From the NCBI RefSeq assembly GCF_900141855.1, contig NZ_FQYU01000002.1, forward strand, positions 992,001 to 1,056,000: a DNA stretch of 64,000 nt. Direction: 5' to 3'. Positions 27,423-35,141 of this stretch are shown here, piece after piece; positions within the stretch are counted from its first letter, which is position 1; the number at the start of each line of letters is the position of its first letter. The DNA comes from Pseudozobellia thermophila (lineage in GTDB: Bacteria; Bacteroidota; Bacteroidia; Flavobacteriales; Flavobacteriaceae). Both the position numbers and the translations under genes were made by a program. Under the pieces are notes generated by a model, which was given only the letters and a program-made list of their open reading frames with translations, did not search any database and was not told the origin of the DNA.

Positions 27423-29036
27423 ATGAAAAATACAATTCGACTTTTGGCATTGCTGTCCCTTTTATTCATGGGGTGTGACGACAATGAATACGAGCCCCCC
27501 TTTGAGCTATCGGACGTGGGCTTTTATACCAGCACGGGTACGGCAGACCAAATATTGGTCAATCTCAACGACTATGTCTCCTTTTCCGACCTTTCACAGG
27601 GTGCGGTAACCCATTCTTGGACCATCGAAAAGTCCGATGCCTTCCTCCAAGGTCCTATAGACCGAACGGATACCCTTTTGGAGAGGCATATCATTGAACC
27701 GCGAACAAATGTCTCTTACGACAAAACGGTGCATGTACTTTTCCAAACTTCGGGCACGAAAAAAGTAAGGCTCCGCAACACCTTCAATGAAATGGTTACC
27801 TTTCGCGGCAACAGGGGCGATGTGGATTACGACATGCCCGCCGTAAAACAAGGGGATGTTTATGTCATCGACACCACGTTTTTGGTCAAGGTCTACCCTA
27901 AACTGGTTCCGGTCATTAAAGTTCGGAAGGAAGGGCAAATCGTAGACCATGAGTCCAAGGACACCATCTATATAGAGGCGGGCAGTTCTTTGGAGTTCAT
28001 TGATTTATCTACCATTGGCGAGCCTACCGGCCGCACGTGGACGATTACCGAGGCCCTTGCACCCGGGGAAGTAGTGGCGGAAAACCCAGTGGTGGGCAGC
28101 AGCAACGACTCCGTGGCCAACATAGCCTTCAACCGACTAGGAAGCTTCAGGGCCCATATGAACCTATCCCGTACGGGACAGAATATTCCCGGCGACTATG
28201 TCAGCTACACCATGAGCGCACCCATCAAGGTTACGCCTTCGTCCCAACCCTTCGAACTAAGCGGTGAGATCATCGAGCTGGAGGACGAGACCATTCAGGT
28301 GCCATTCAATGGCGAATTTGCCGTTTTTGGGGGACAGGAAGAATTTTTCACGGTAACCGTTAACGGTGAAATTTTCGAAATAGCCTCCGTAACGGTCAAT
28401 GCGAACGATGCCACCAAACTCGATATAAAACTGGTGGAACCCATTTACCGCCCCGATGTGATTACGGTATCCTATGCCGGAGGAAGCATTGAATCGACCG
28501 ACACCAGGGAAGCGCAGCCCTTTTCCGATGTTCCCGTCGTCATGAGTACGGTCAACTTGGTGCCCGAAGCTATTTCAGGACTTGAAAACGGTTCCGGTAG
28601 TTGGACAACTTATTGGAGCAACGCAGGTTCCGTCTCGTATTCGACCGAACAGGCGGCCACCGGTCAGTACAGTTTGAAGTTACAGATCGAGGCCGGACAA
28701 GACAATGCGGAAGCTACCGCTTTCTTTGAAGACCCAATACTATTCGAAGAAGGTAAGACCTATATTATATCCTACAAGATGTACATCGAACCCGGGGCCG
28801 TGGGATCGGATGGTTCGGCCCATACCGGACTCTTTTTACTTCAAAACTGGGGTTTCCAATTCTGGAACAATTTTGCACATCCTGTTGGTGAATGGACAAG
28901 CCACAGCGTCGAATACGAAAGCACCACCCCGCTATCCCAGTTTTATCTTAGGATCATGCCCAACGACGATAAAACCACCAGTATGACCGTGTATTACGAC
29001 GATTTTTCGATTATCGAAAAAGAGGAAAGACCGTAA
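27423..29036 (+). CDS. surface glycan-binding lipoprotein with PKD-like and CBM-like domains
   Basis: This 537-residue lipoprotein (LFMGC, Cys18) is the third gene of the SusCD pair 2 operon, the usual position of a SusE/SusF-like or SGBP protein. After the lipid anchor come two or more Ig/PKD-like beta-sandwich modules (VTHSWTIEKSD near 60, SLEFIDLSTIGEPTGRTWTI near 190). A C-terminal jelly-roll domain of about 160 residues resembles family 4/11-type carbohydrate-binding modules (SGSWTTYWSNAGSVSYST, GQYSLKLQIEAG, TVYYDDFSII). No catalytic residues are evident. It likely captures galactan at the cell surface for the SusCD transporter. Domain boundaries are estimates. Confidence 0.78.
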   Translation: MKNTIRLLALLSLLFMGCDDNEYEPPFELSDVGFYTSTGTADQILVNLNDYVSFSDLSQGAVTHSWTIEKSDAFLQGPIDRTDTLLERHIIEPRTNVSYDKTVHVLFQTSGTKKVRLRNTFNEMVTFRGNRGDVDYDMPAVKQGDVYVIDTTFLVKVYPKLVPVIKVRKEGQIVDHESKDTIYIEAGSSLEFIDLSTIGEPTGRTWTITEALAPGEVVAENPVVGSSNDSVANIAFNRLGSFRAHMNLSRTGQNIPGDYVSYTMSAPIKVTPSSQPFELSGEIIELEDETIQVPFNGEFAVFGGQEEFFTVTVNGEIFEIASVTVNANDATKLDIKLVEPIYRPDVITVSYAGGSIESTDTREAQPFSDVPVVMSTVNLVPEAISGLENGSGSWTTYWSNAGSVSYSTEQAATGQYSLKLQIEAGQDNAEATAFFEDPILFEEGKTYIISYKMYIEPGAVGSDGSAHTGLFLLQNWGFQFWNNFAHPVGEWTSHSVEYESTTPLSQFYLRIMPNDDKTTSMTVYYDDFSIIEKEERP

Positions 29037-29066
29037 TCAACCCCAATACAAATACTAAACACAAGC

Positions 29067-29100
29067 AAGGGAGAATATAAATTATTCTCCCTTTCACTTG
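29067..29100 (+). terminator. hairpin between the SusCD-2 operon and the agarase gene
   Basis: A 10-bp perfect stem (AAGGGAGAAT at 29067-29076 with ATTCTCCCTT at 29084-29093) has a 7-base loop and flanking CAAG/CTTG that could extend it. A weak T-rich tail follows. It may terminate or attenuate transcription before the agarase gene, whose ATG is 24 bases further on. Confidence 0.55.
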
Positions 29101-29123
29101 TATCTTATTTATAGCAGCGAACT

Positions 29124-30194
29124 ATGACAAATCAAACAAAGATCTTTTTAACCCGCTTGATGGCCCTATTTTTCCTGACGGCCCTCTGCCGTTGTGCCTC
29201 CCAAACCGAAATCAAGCAGGGCCAAAATGAAAACCAAGACGATCAGGGGCTTGCGACCGGGAAAACTACCCCCAACACTTGGGACGAACAGGGAATCGCC
29301 TCCCCCGATTGGCAAGATATACCCGTTCCCGTTGAATCGGAAGCCGGCGTAGTTTGGCAACTTCAAGACCTTTCCGATGATTTTAACTATGAGGCCAAGG
29401 CAGACGACAAGGGCAGGGATTTCTTAAGCAAATGGGATGATTTTTACCATAATCAGTGGGCGGGACCCGGACTGACCGAATGGAGGCGCGACCGGTCTTA
29501 TGTTACCGATGGCCAACTGCATATGTGGGCCACTAGAAAACCGGGCTCTGACAAAATCAACATGGGATGCATTACTTCAAAAAAAAGGGTTATCTATCCC
29601 GTATACATCGAAGCCAGGGCCAAAATAATGAACTCTACCCTAGCCTCCAATGTCTGGCTCTTAAGTCCCGACGACACCCAGGAAATCGACATCGTCGAGG
29701 CCTATGGGGCCGATTATTCGGAGAGCGCACAAAAAGACCACTCCTATTTTTCAAAAAAGATCCACATCAGCCATCATGTGTTCATCCGCGACCCCTTTCA
29801 AGATTATCAACCCAAGGATGCAGGTTCTTGGTATTCGAACGGGACTACATGGAACCGCGACTATCATAGGTTCGGGGTGTATTGGAAAAACCCTTGGCAT
29901 TTGGAGTACTATATCGACGGACAGTTGGTGAGAACCGTTTCGGGTAAGGATATGATCGACCCATTTTTTTATACCAACGCCACCCGCCCCGGGGACCCTT
30001 CCGTGGATACGCGTACGGGACTCAGTAAGGAGATGGACATCATTATCAATACGGAAGACCAAACTTGGCGCTCTACCCCTGCTTCAGGACTGCAGTCGGA
30101 AACCTATACCCCTACCGACAATGAACTTGAAAACATTGAAAACAACACCTTTAAGGTGGACTGGATACGGGTATATAAGCCTGTGGAAAAATAG
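29124..30194 (+). CDS. agaB: GH16 beta-agarase, AgaB-like
   Basis: This 356-residue GH16 endo-hydrolase has the catalytic EIDIVE signature at Glu187 (nucleophile), Asp189 and Glu192 (acid/base). Long stretches match my recollection of the Zobellia AgaB beta-agarase, including WDDFYHN, GPGLTEW, MWATRKPGSDKINMG and the C-terminal TYTPTDNELENIENNTF. The N-terminus is a signal with a cysteine-rich end (LCRC, about residues 21-24) and a low-complexity Gln/Asn/Asp linker, consistent with a surface lipoprotein, though the lipobox is not canonical. It cleaves beta-1,4 bonds in agarose, releasing neoagaro-oligosaccharides at the cell surface. It directly follows the SusCD-2 operon. This gene is the strongest evidence that the locus targets agar-type galactans rather than carrageenan. 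Confidence 0.92.
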   Translation: MTNQTKIFLTRLMALFFLTALCRCASQTEIKQGQNENQDDQGLATGKTTPNTWDEQGIASPDWQDIPVPVESEAGVVWQLQDLSDDFNYEAKADDKGRDFLSKWDDFYHNQWAGPGLTEWRRDRSYVTDGQLHMWATRKPGSDKINMGCITSKKRVIYPVYIEARAKIMNSTLASNVWLLSPDDTQEIDIVEAYGADYSESAQKDHSYFSKKIHISHHVFIRDPFQDYQPKDAGSWYSNGTTWNRDYHRFGVYWKNPWHLEYYIDGQLVRTVSGKDMIDPFFYTNATRPGDPSVDTRTGLSKEMDIIINTEDQTWRSTPASGLQSETYTPTDNELENIENNTFKVDWIRVYKPVEK

Positions 30195-30335
30195 ATCGCC
30201 CTTTCCTTTTTTAGGACGCCGTAAGTTTAATCCTTTAGGTTCAACCCCTTTGACCTTTATCACCCGATAAATGACGAATCGGAAAATATATTCTACCAAG
30301 TTAAAAATGAATCCATCCCCAAGGTTATCGTGCGA

Positions 30336-32135
30336 TCAATCGCTGTGAAGCTTCTCCAGATAAAGGTAATACACCCCGTATTTTTCGTTTCCCTCCATAA
30401 AATCGGCCACCAAAAAGGTCTTTCCTTTGTCCAGCCTCAGTATAAAATCTACAGATTCATCGCCCTTCCCAACAACTTTTTCAAGCATCTGATTGGCAAT
30501 GGACACCCTTACCTTTTCGGGCGAAATGGCCTTATATTCCAGGGTTGTGTCCGGCAAGGGATCGGGCACGCCCCGAACAGGCCCTGCAATTTCCTTGGGC
30601 CAACGCATACACGATATCTTGTACAAGCCCGGCTCAACGACCTCGAGGGCATGGGTGTTGTTCTTGTTCCTTACCCCGGCCGCTACCTGCTGTGTTTTCC
30701 AAATACCTACGTCTTCGCCTATGGCATGTTGTATGGTCAATTTTACTACCTTTTGTTCGTCACTTCCGATAACGGTCGTGGGCAGTTCGGAAAACTCCTT
30801 CCTTTGGGTCGCCCGGGCATAAAAACGGGCGTTGGCCTGGTTTAATTTTGCAACCCGCTCCCCGTGTATGGCCGCAACATCCCTTTGTTGCAAGGGGTCT
30901 TTTTTAATATTGTACAACTTTTCCCCTTGGATCAAGCGCCACTCCCCTTCCAAGACCAGACCGTCCCGCCCTTCTTGCGGAGGTCGCCAGTCTTGACGGT
31001 TATGTAAGAACAACTGCCTGTCTATCGTTTCGCCCTTGCCTTTTAAAACGTCCGACAAATCCATCCCGTCCCCTTTAAAATCGTCCCATTCAAGGTTACA
31101 AAGCGATGCCAATGTCGGCAGAACATCCACATGTGCGGCCAATTGGTCGATATCTTTCCCTCCCTTAATGTTTCCTTTGGGCCATCGCATAAAGAAGGGC
31201 ACCCGATGTCCACCTTCGAGTTTCTCGCCTTTGATTCCCCTAAAACCTTTATTATACCCCAATTTCCCGTCCTGGGTATACCCAAAACGGGTCCCGTTAT
31301 CGCTCATATAAATAACAATGGTATTCCCCGCCAAGCCCTCATTGTCTAAAAACCGGGTAAGCTTCCCAAAATTTTCATCGATATTGGCGATCATGCCGTA
31401 CAGGTTGGCACTGACAATTTCCTTGCCTTCCAAATGCCTGTAGGGCGCTGCATATTTTTCATCGACGTATAAGGGGTCGTGCGGGGCATTCAGCGGCAGA
31501 TAGACAAAGAACGGACCTTCTTTTTGTGCCTTGATATAGTCCATGGCCTCCCTAAACCACACATCGGTGCAATAGCCCTCGAATTGTTCAGGCTCGTTGT
31601 TTACGTAGTAGACATCGTCGAAGTAATCATTGCCCCAATAATCCGACAGCTCCCCTATTCCGCCCGACAGGTGCTGTATCGCATACTCAAAGCCGGAATC
31701 CGTAGGACGGTTCGGGTAATTATCGCCCAAATGCCACTTGCCGAACATGGCCGTTGCATAGCCCTTCCCCTTAAAAATATCCGCAAGGGTCATGGGGTTC
31801 GATAGGGCGTCCCTACCCTTAAAGGTGGCCCAAGCGCCGTTATGGATCGGATATTGCCCCGTCATCAGGGCGGCCCTGGTCGGAGTGCACAAGGGGGATA
31901 CGTGAAAATTGGTAAGCCTGACCGCATCCTTGTAAAAGGCATCTATGTTCGGTGTTTTTAGCCATGGATTGCCATGTGCCCCCAGATCGCCTATACCCTG
32001 GTCATCCGTTAAGACCAGAATAACATTGGGCCTTGACTGCCCAAAAACGCCAAAAGGCAGCAGTGCTCCCAAAAGGAACACCCACTGCCCGAAAATCAAA
32101 ACCGTCTTAGTCCTTATGGGCATCCTCATTGCCAC
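30336..32135 (-). CDS. S1-family formylglycine sulfatase with C-terminal extension
   Basis: This 599-residue protein has a signal peptide ending near VFGQ (residue 33). The formylglycine-precursor motif CTPTR (Cys83) is intact, with metal-binding DDQGIGD (44-50), GKWHLGDN (near 137) and NAPHDPL (near 215). Beyond the sulfatase core there is a C-terminal beta-rich extension of about 120 residues (from about VVKLTIQHAIG) that is shared with the sulfatase at 60376, so the two are paralogues. It removes sulfate esters from galactan fragments in the periplasm; the position (for example 6-sulfate on L-galactose) cannot be read from the sequence. It is the last gene of the minus operon that starts at 44373, and its start overlaps the GH29 stop by 29 bases. 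Confidence 0.92.
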   Translation of the reverse strand: MAMRMPIRTKTVLIFGQWVFLLGALLPFGVFGQSRPNVILVLTDDQGIGDLGAHGNPWLKTPNIDAFYKDAVRLTNFHVSPLCTPTRAALMTGQYPIHNGAWATFKGRDALSNPMTLADIFKGKGYATAMFGKWHLGDNYPNRPTDSGFEYAIQHLSGGIGELSDYWGNDYFDDVYYVNNEPEQFEGYCTDVWFREAMDYIKAQKEGPFFVYLPLNAPHDPLYVDEKYAAPYRHLEGKEIVSANLYGMIANIDENFGKLTRFLDNEGLAGNTIVIYMSDNGTRFGYTQDGKLGYNKGFRGIKGEKLEGGHRVPFFMRWPKGNIKGGKDIDQLAAHVDVLPTLASLCNLEWDDFKGDGMDLSDVLKGKGETIDRQLFLHNRQDWRPPQEGRDGLVLEGEWRLIQGEKLYNIKKDPLQQRDVAAIHGERVAKLNQANARFYARATQRKEFSELPTTVIGSDEQKVVKLTIQHAIGEDVGIWKTQQVAAGVRNKNNTHALEVVEPGLYKISCMRWPKEIAGPVRGVPDPLPDTTLEYKAISPEKVRVSIANQMLEKVVGKGDESVDFILRLDKGKTFLVADFMEGNEKYGVYYLYLEKLHSD

Positions 32136-33666
32136 CTATATCATTTTCGGTATACCCTTCCAAGGTAATCTTAAAGGCATGGGCATATGCTGTCGGTAGG
32201 GAAGCCGGTTTCTGTATTACCAGTCCCCTCCCATTACGCTCCCATTTGATTTTTTCATCACTGCCCAACAACTCCACTTTTACAATGGCGGAATTTAAGG
32301 CTCCGATATCGGTAGACAGGGTTTTCATCACTATCTCCTTGGTGGGGGCATCCAAGACAATGGCATAAAATGTCTTGTCCCCTTTTTTGGTATAGCGAAT
32401 ATCATCTTGCTTATAGGCAATCTTTATCTTTTCGATTTTGTGCCCTCCTTCCGGTAAACGGGTAGGCCCTTCCCCAAAAACGGTCCATGGCCTTGTTCCG
32501 TAAATGGCTTCGCCGTTGACATCCAGCCAAGCTCCCATATCGAGCAACAATTGCTTCATTTCCTGTGGGATACTTCCGTCGGGGTTCGGGGGCACGTTCA
32601 ACAACATCAATCCGTTCTTCGCTACGATATCCACCAAAATATCTATCAATTCGTTTGCGGTCTTGAACTTGGCCCCAGGCCTGTAAAACCAGGCACCTGG
32701 GGAGGTATCCGTCAACCAGGCCTTGGCCTTGGGCTGATTGGGCCTTCCCCTTTCGTAATCCTTAATGGCCACATCTTCGTTGAAGGTCGTCTCTTTATAA
32801 CACACGGCCACTTCCTTGCCCCATTCCAATCCTTTGTTGTAATAGTAGGCCAAAAACTTCAGTCGGTCTTCCTCCGGAAGGTTCTCCAACCACCAATCGA
32901 ACCAAATGATATCCGGTTGGTATTTGTCGATATACTCCTTGAGCTTGGCCCACCACGATTCCAAAAAATCGGCATCCACCGTCTCCGAATCGATGGGGTG
33001 CGGATTGGTGTACAAATCGTAATCCTCCGGATCGATGTTGCCATGGGCATGTGCCGGGGCAAAGTACTTCCAGGTGAAAGCATGGTGAAAGGAGGCGATA
33101 AAACGCATTCCCCTATCGGTAACCTCCTTTTTCAACTGGGCCGATGGGTCTATGCCCCCATAGTTCATGGAGTTCCAGCGGGTCGCCTTACTGTCCCACA
33201 TGGCAAAGTTATCGTGGTGCATGGCCACGGGACCGGCAAACTTGGCTCCCGACTTTTCGAACAAATCGGCCCATTCGGCCGCATCGAACGCCGTAGGGGC
33301 AAACTCTTCAATTATCTCGATATAGCCTTTTTTGTGGGGCTTGCCATATTTTTCCCTATGAAGCAAATAGTTGTTGCTGGGGCGGCCTGTCTTTGTCTTT
33401 ACGATCTTCCCGTCCTCATACATCAGCTTGCCGTGCCACCCCCCGTAATGTTTATTGGGATCTGCCCCTTCAAAAGCGCCCGAGACGGGTCCCCAATGCG
33501 CATAAATTCCCAATTTGGCATCCAAGAACCAATCGGGGGTGGGGTTGACCTCCGCCAAGGACTCCCATGTTTCTTGGTATATTTTGTCTTGGGCATAAGT
33601 GGACATACCGCTTGAAAGGCAGTATAGAAGGCCAGCAAGCCCTATCGTTTTTATTGGATTTTTCAT
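32107..33666 (-). CDS. GH29 family alpha-L-fucosidase/alpha-L-galactosidase
   Basis: This 519-residue protein has a signal peptide ending near TYAQ (residue 26). The GH29 core shows FGIY-type LGIYAHWGP (52-60), GPVAMHHDNFAMWDSK (145-160) and the nucleophile in IIWFDWW (Asp257). The usual HHDGF is HHDNF here. A C-terminal beta-sandwich is present (IYGTRPWTVFGEGPT). Known GH29 enzymes release alpha-L-fucose, and one from a gut porphyran locus, as I recall, releases alpha-L-galactose, which differs only by the 6-hydroxyl. In this galactan locus L-galactose is the more likely leaving sugar. Its downstream neighbour, a sulfatase, overlaps it. Confidence 0.9.
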   Translation of the reverse strand: MKNPIKTIGLAGLLYCLSSGMSTYAQDKIYQETWESLAEVNPTPDWFLDAKLGIYAHWGPVSGAFEGADPNKHYGGWHGKLMYEDGKIVKTKTGRPSNNYLLHREKYGKPHKKGYIEIIEEFAPTAFDAAEWADLFEKSGAKFAGPVAMHHDNFAMWDSKATRWNSMNYGGIDPSAQLKKEVTDRGMRFIASFHHAFTWKYFAPAHAHGNIDPEDYDLYTNPHPIDSETVDADFLESWWAKLKEYIDKYQPDIIWFDWWLENLPEEDRLKFLAYYYNKGLEWGKEVAVCYKETTFNEDVAIKDYERGRPNQPKAKAWLTDTSPGAWFYRPGAKFKTANELIDILVDIVAKNGLMLLNVPPNPDGSIPQEMKQLLLDMGAWLDVNGEAIYGTRPWTVFGEGPTRLPEGGHKIEKIKIAYKQDDIRYTKKGDKTFYAIVLDAPTKEIVMKTLSTDIGALNSAIVKVELLGSDEKIKWERNGRGLVIQKPASLPTAYAHAFKITLEGYTENDIGGNEDAHKD

Positions 33667-33804
33667 TTTACGGCCGTTTTATATTTACATTTTCATCGCT
33701 GTGCAAGGCACGGTACAAGAATAGGCCTATCCTGTTGATCCGCTTAGCACATATGTCTTATTTTGGGGCATGTATGATTAATCTGGGCCGATTTGGCGTC
33801 TATT

Positions 33805-35061
33805 TCATCTTAAGTAGAGCATCAGGGTGTTAGTATCCAATACTTTTTTGACGCCCTGACCCAAAGGTCTTAATTTGGCGGTAATCCTATACGTGCCGCC
33901 TTTTTTTAAAGCCGTTTTTGGATGTAGGTCAAAAGTTAAATGTCCGTAACCGGGCAATACCTCCATGCTTTTTTCCATAAGCTTCTTATTCCCGCCATCC
34001 CATAGTTCCATAACCAGCAAACGGTTTTCATTGGCCTTATAACTTAGCGGTATGCCTAGCGCTTTGCTTTTGGGCAGTTCTAGGACGGCCTCATCAAAAA
34101 TGACCGATTCCGCATACCGTTGTAGTTCCTTTTCGAGGTTTCCATTGGGGTAATTCCCTGCCACATCGACCAATTCATATGCCCTTACCCAATCGTAGTA
34201 CACCACGTTCTTAGAAGGGTCCGCAAGTTCTTCCTTACCCGGTAGTTCGATCCAAGGGAAGGGGTAGGTCTCTGAGACCAAGCGCATGTACATCGGTTGG
34301 TCAAAGGGTTTCTTTTTTATCTTGTCGTAGAAACGTTGGTGCTTAGGTAGACGGTGATTGTAATAAAAACTGGCTTCCGATTCATCTTTCCACCAAGCGC
34401 CATAAACATTAAAGTTTTCGGAGGTCAACCGTTCATCCTCAAACCGAACCTGGGGAGCCCGGTAATCGTGTCTTTTTCCCTCACAGTCGTTGTACCAAAA
34501 ATGTGCGTTGGAATGCATTCCGCTGGCAAAATAACTGCCGTCGAAATCGCCCTCGCGACCGATGGACTCGTGGATATCCAACTCCAACCCATAGGAATCG
34601 CATTCATTGGGGCCTTGAAAACTGCCTACCGTTGACAGCCAAAAGGTAGTGCTCATGGTAGTGGCGGCGGCCTTGACCCTACATTCGTAATAACCGAACA
34701 TGGTCTTCTTTTTAGAGACAACGGCCGCCCCGGCGATATTAAAGGTCTGGTCCTTTCCATAGGCGTGAACGATGGTATCCTTGCCCATATGCTCCCCCTT
34801 TAACTGCAGGTAACCATCGGCCACCGAGACCTGGGAGGCCAAAAACAGCCCTGGCGGCCTACCGATCCATGTTGGGTGATGGTCCAACCATTTGGTGGTA
34901 TCCAGTTCCGTACCATTGAATTCGTCCGAAAAATCCGGGTTCATTACCCAACGCTTCCCCATAGGAGGTTTTGGCGGTCCGTAACTTTTCGATTCTTCCT
35001 GGGAATGCCCAAACAAGCCAAAGCAAAGGGCGATCAAAACACTGATTTTCTTCATTTCCAA
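33805..35061 (-). CDS. GH16 endo-galactanase (agarase/porphyranase-like) with C-terminal beta domain
   Basis: This 418-residue protein has a signal peptide ending near GHSQ (residue 21) and no lipobox. The GH16 core shows DEFNGTELDTTKW (46-58), MFGYYECRVKA (121-131) and the catalytic ELDIHE with Glu160, Asp162 and Glu165. The spacing E-x-D-x-x-E is the beta-bulge form used by agarases, porphyranases and kappa-carrageenases. It is clearly divergent from the AgaB-like protein. After the core (to about residue 300) there is a 115-residue beta-rich extension of unknown role. Being in an operon with GH2, GH29 and sulfatases and near a 6-O-methylgalactose system, porphyranase or substituted-agarase activity is favoured, without proof. 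Confidence 0.85.
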   Translation of the reverse strand: MEMKKISVLIALCFGLFGHSQEESKSYGPPKPPMGKRWVMNPDFSDEFNGTELDTTKWLDHHPTWIGRPPGLFLASQVSVADGYLQLKGEHMGKDTIVHAYGKDQTFNIAGAAVVSKKKTMFGYYECRVKAAATTMSTTFWLSTVGSFQGPNECDSYGLELDIHESIGREGDFDGSYFASGMHSNAHFWYNDCEGKRHDYRAPQVRFEDERLTSENFNVYGAWWKDESEASFYYNHRLPKHQRFYDKIKKKPFDQPMYMRLVSETYPFPWIELPGKEELADPSKNVVYYDWVRAYELVDVAGNYPNGNLEKELQRYAESVIFDEAVLELPKSKALGIPLSYKANENRLLVMELWDGGNKKLMEKSMEVLPGYGHLTFDLHPKTALKKGGTYRITAKLRPLGQGVKKVLDTNTLMLYLR

Positions 35062-35141
35062 TTTGATTTAAAGCGATATACTTTCGATTTTTTTACCGGT
35101 TTTACGACAGGGTCTGAACATTATACGGTTAGGTTTCGGAC

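Noticed and set aside
32551-33615. A 354-residue open frame on the plus strand
   Set aside because: It is antisense to the GH29 at 32107, whose domain structure and active-site motifs are clear; no homology-like pattern was seen in the antisense product.
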